This document shows positions 27,597 to 29,813 of a stretch of DNA of 29,813 nucleotides, in pieces. Numbering within the stretch: position 1 is the first letter of the stretch; each line of letters starts with the position of its first letter. A model generated the notes under the pieces. It saw only the letters and a list, made by a program, of their open reading frames with translations, was not told the origin of the DNA and searched no databases. Both the position numbers and the translations under genes were made by a program. The DNA is from Patescibacteria group bacterium UBA5124 (GTDB taxonomy: Bacteria > Patescibacteriota > Gracilibacteria > Absconditabacterales > Absconditicoccaceae), in the NCBI GenBank assembly GCA_002414185.1, contig DHYS01000020.1, forward strand, positions 18,542-48,354, in the 5' to 3' direction.

Positions 27597-28721
27597 TTAA
27601 TCCTGGAGAAAATGAGCAAGAGTCTGAATTTTCTTGTCAGATATGGTATATGATTTATGAGTTATATTTTTCATAAAATCAGATGGTACTAAATGTTTAT
27701 CTATATATTTCAATTGTTTTTTGAGTAAAGAAAGAGCTATATATTTTCATAATAACAACAAAAGTCTGATTGGATTTTTTGATGTATTCATTGCAAAAAA
27801 ATGTTTGATATTCATTGGAGTTTTGATTTGTTGAATATCGGTAAGTTGGCTAGGATAAGGATAGAAGTAACCAAAATCATGATACATCATCCATCTTTCA
27901 GATTTGCTTTTTCTAGTACTCCACAAAGGCATCCATCCAAGTCGTCTTAAAGTACTATTAAACCAAATTACTTCTGGCTGCCAAGCGTTACAAACTTTTC
28001 TAAGACGTAATGCTTCATAGATATTGAAAACTCCTAATCCAATACCCAAGAGTTTTTTGGTTTTTCCCCAAAATCAATGAGCAAGAGTTGTTCCAAAAAG
28101 TTCTACTTCGTATCATTCGTCTTCTAATATTTTTTTAACGTCATGAATATATGTCTCGATTCCTCCTACTTTACTAATAAAGTCACTTACGAGAAGAATC
28201 TTTTTTTTATCGCCTAGAAGTTGGTGAATATTTTTTACCCAAGCCTCTTTGGAATAAAGGTTTTCCCATTTTTTTCAATCAATTATTGCTGGAGTATTTG
28301 TAATATTTTTGATTAGAGAATAGAGATGTTTTCCTACGTTTTTCCCTGGTTGAGTTCATAGATCTAGAGTATCTTCTACAAAAGGAATTAATCATCCTTT
28401 CTTATACCCAATCACCGGTAATCACCAGGTAAGAGCAGTCAATGCACTCAATCCAAACGTTTCCAAAAAAGTAGAAGGCATCAAGCAATACTGACAGTTT
28501 TGGACATATCTTTGGATTTCTTCACGAGACTTCCATCCAAAAAAATGGATCTCTTTGTATGTAGCTGTAAGTTCTAATATTTCTGATTCCAGACTTCCAC
28601 TTCCAAAGATAAATAACTCAAAAGGGATTTTTCCTTCTTTAGCAAAAAGACGAACCATGTCGATGATTCCATCTACACCTTTTTCTTTATCTAATCTTCA
28701 GAAATAAAGTAGTCCAAACAT
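27597..28721 (-). CDS. Glycosyltransferase with GT-B halves in swapped order (374 aa)
   Basis: The N-terminal half (about 1-170) is the usual C-terminal, donor-binding Rossmann half of a GT4-like enzyme: LLYFGRLDKEKGVDGIID at the very start, FELFIFGSGSLE (34-45), IHFFGWKSREEI (58-69), and STFLETFGLSAL...WGLPVIGY (83-106, Gly100 by UGA). The second half (about 172-374) looks like the usual N-terminal acceptor half: KKILLVSDFISKVGGIETYI (173-192), the nucleotide-fold body, and a typical end-of-domain HLVPSDFMKNI (343-353). The stop follows there, where a normal enzyme would continue into the donor half. In the EX7E motif Glu87 is kept but the second Glu position is Thr95. It may be a true circular permutant or the fused remains of two enzymes. 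Start ATG 28719-28721, 20 nt after the 66-aa gene. Confidence 0.85.
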
Positions 28722-28741
28722 TATAAATTATAGAGTATAAA

Positions 28742-28942
28742 CTATTTATTAACTTTTTCTTTCCAATCATCCAACCCCAATTTCTGTCCATCCAAGACTT
28801 CTCCGCTATAAAGTTTCCACAACACAGATAATGCAGAACATTGTTCACATGTTGTACCATTTCCAAAACTACATCATCCTTGTTTTTCCCATAATTTTAG
28901 ACAAAAACTAATTTCCTCAAAGACTTGATCTTTTTGAATCAT
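28742..28942 (-). CDS. Small Cys-containing protein (66 aa)
   Basis: Too short for most gene callers and broken by one UGA under the standard code. The protein starts with a helix (MIQKDQVFEEISFCLKLWEK), then has a Cys cluster GGCSFGNGTTCEQCSALSVL (C-x7-C-x2-C) with Gly23 by UGA, and a helical end (VLWKLYSGEVLDGQKLGLDD). Together with the earlier Cys14 this could bind a metal ion. The family is unknown to me. It lies 14 nt after trmD and 20 nt before the glycosyltransferase gene in the same direction, so co-transcription is likely. Confidence 0.75.
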
Positions 28943-28956
28943 AATGTTAAATAAAA

Positions 28957-29655
28957 TTATAAACTAACTTTTCCCATATTTTCCTTTTTCCATTTCTCAA
29001 TATTTTTATGATGACCGCTGAGTAATATCTCAGGTACTTTATATCCATAGACGTCTTCAGGTTTGGTATATTGAGGGTGTTCTATATTTGTCATATTATA
29101 TTCCAGGCTATAGCTTTCGTTTTTCCAGCTTGCCTCTTCTTTGATAACCCCTGGGATAAGTCTTACCACTGACTCCGTCATTACCATTGCCGGAAATTCA
29201 CCTCCCAAAGTCACAAATTGCCCCAAAGAAACCTTGATAAAATGTTTAGAATATTTTTCTTTCATATAGTGTTCAAAACGAGAATCAATTCCTTCATATC
29301 TTGCACAGACAAAAATAATATGTTTCATTGTAGACCAATCATGAGCTACGCGTTGACAAAAAACCTCCTGACTTGGAGACATCATTACAATCTTTCGTTT
29401 CTGACTTCTTTTGTTAAGTTTATGTGTTTTGATAAGATGTTCTACACTATCTATAGCAGGTTTAGCTTTCATAAGTAATCCAGCTCATCCTCCATATAAG
29501 GTATCGTCTACCTGCTGATGTTTACCAGGACAAAACTCTCTTGGAGAAAGAATATCAAACGACAAAATCTTCTTTTCAGTAGCTTTCTTAATCAAAGAAG
29601 TGTTCAAAAAACTTTTAAATATCTCAGGGAAAATAGAAATATAACTAATTTTCAT
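28957..29655 (-). CDS. trmD: tRNA (guanine37-N1)-methyltransferase TrmD
   Basis: TrmD methylates G37 of tRNAs with SAM and so protects the reading frame. The 232 residues carry the SPOUT-fold landmarks: ISIFPEIF (6-13), VDDTLYGGGAGLLM (49-62, Gly57 by UGA), CARYEGIDSR (117-126), SLGQFVTLGGE (143-153), the arginine of SVVRLIPGV (Arg165) and HPQYTKPEDV...VPEILLSGHH. Compared from memory with E. coli TrmD, the catalytic Arg154 is kept as Arg165, whereas the Asp169 position aligns with Glu180 (NESYS) and the Asp of GDYVL is Gln146. The start chosen is ATG 29653-29655, which gives MKISYISIFPE; a longer form from 29691 would add 12 poorly conserved residues. Confidence 0.93.
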
Positions 29656-29674
29656 AATAATATTGAATGTTAAA

Positions 29675-29812
29675 TTATAATCCTCTCGCAATATATTGTA
29701 CTAGTCTAATAATAGAATACGAACATACTACCAAAAGTAGTCCTATGATAGAATATTTAAGTCATGATTTTGCAGTACTAGGTTCTTTTCCAGAAGCTGC
29801 AGCAAAGATATA
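29675..29812 (-). CDS. C-terminus of a pilin-like small membrane protein (partial)
   Basis: Only the last 45 residues are in the window; the gene enters from the right edge. It contains a short charged loop (ASGKEPSTAKSGLKY, one Gly by UGA) followed by a hydrophobic segment (SIIGLLLVVCSYSIIRLVQYI) and a short basic end. This 'AAxGKe..kaK..lkYsIiGLllvv.aYsII' arrangement is typical of the two-segment T4SS-pilin-like proteins widespread in CPR genomes, though a single segment is thin evidence. It is 19 nt upstream of trmD in the same direction. Confidence 0.6.
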
Positions 29813-29813
29813 C

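Overview
The window reads as a piece of a Candidate Phyla Radiation (Patescibacteria) genome that decodes UGA as glycine (translation table 25), as known for Gracilibacteria (BD1-5) and Absconditabacteria (SR1). Under the standard code most genes look shattered. With UGA=Gly they join into full-length proteins, and UGA falls exactly where conserved glycines are expected: the first P-loop of Der, the HEXGH zinc motif of an M2-type peptidase, the NLIDR/NVADI neighbourhoods of LspA, the VDD..YGGG loop of TrmD, the lipobox of a small lipoprotein and the start of the RRF hinge. UAA and UAG remain stops. The DNA is very AT-rich, coding is dense, and several genes are small-genome housekeeping genes. 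I cannot choose between Gracilibacteria and Absconditabacteria from this window. All gene boundaries below assume UGA=Gly.

Layout. 1-2348 (-): the N-terminal 782 residues of a PKD-repeat surface protein. 2495-4396 (+): a small unknown protein, ribosome recycling factor (frr) and the membrane insertase YidC, ending at a strong terminator. 4433-9294 (-): lipoprotein, small helical protein and a 1364-residue membrane-anchored giant protein. 9361-10053 (+): a two-membrane-segment protein whose codon use differs from its neighbours. 10126-17152 (-): a tight five-gene operon (UVR-motif coiled-coil protein, small acidic protein, Lys/Glu-rich linker protein, 1145-residue Asn/Gln-rich giant protein, membrane-anchored L,D-transpeptidase). 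17153-17683 holds no gene but a promoter and inverted repeats. 17684-18964 (-): MFS transporter. 19123-21936 (+): 937-residue charged helical protein. 22056-26978 (+): der, M2-family peptidase, Sua5/TsaC, lspA and a DUF3127-like OB protein, closed by a terminator. 27016-29812 (-): signal-peptide protein, a glycosyltransferase with its two halves in swapped order, a 66-residue Cys protein, trmD and the end of a pilin-like membrane protein.

The conserved genes serve translation and tRNA modification (frr, tsaC-type, trmD, der) and membrane or lipoprotein biogenesis (yidC, lspA). The block from 4.4 to 17.2 kb, with the 937-residue gene as a possible relative, is the undescribed part. It holds two operons of giant, repeat- and coiled-coil-containing proteins. 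One operon includes a bitopic L,D-transpeptidase with a duplicated cytoplasmic peptide motif, and each operon carries a small protein that looks like a distant relative of the other's. A cell-envelope-associated assembly is the most economical reading, but that is inference.
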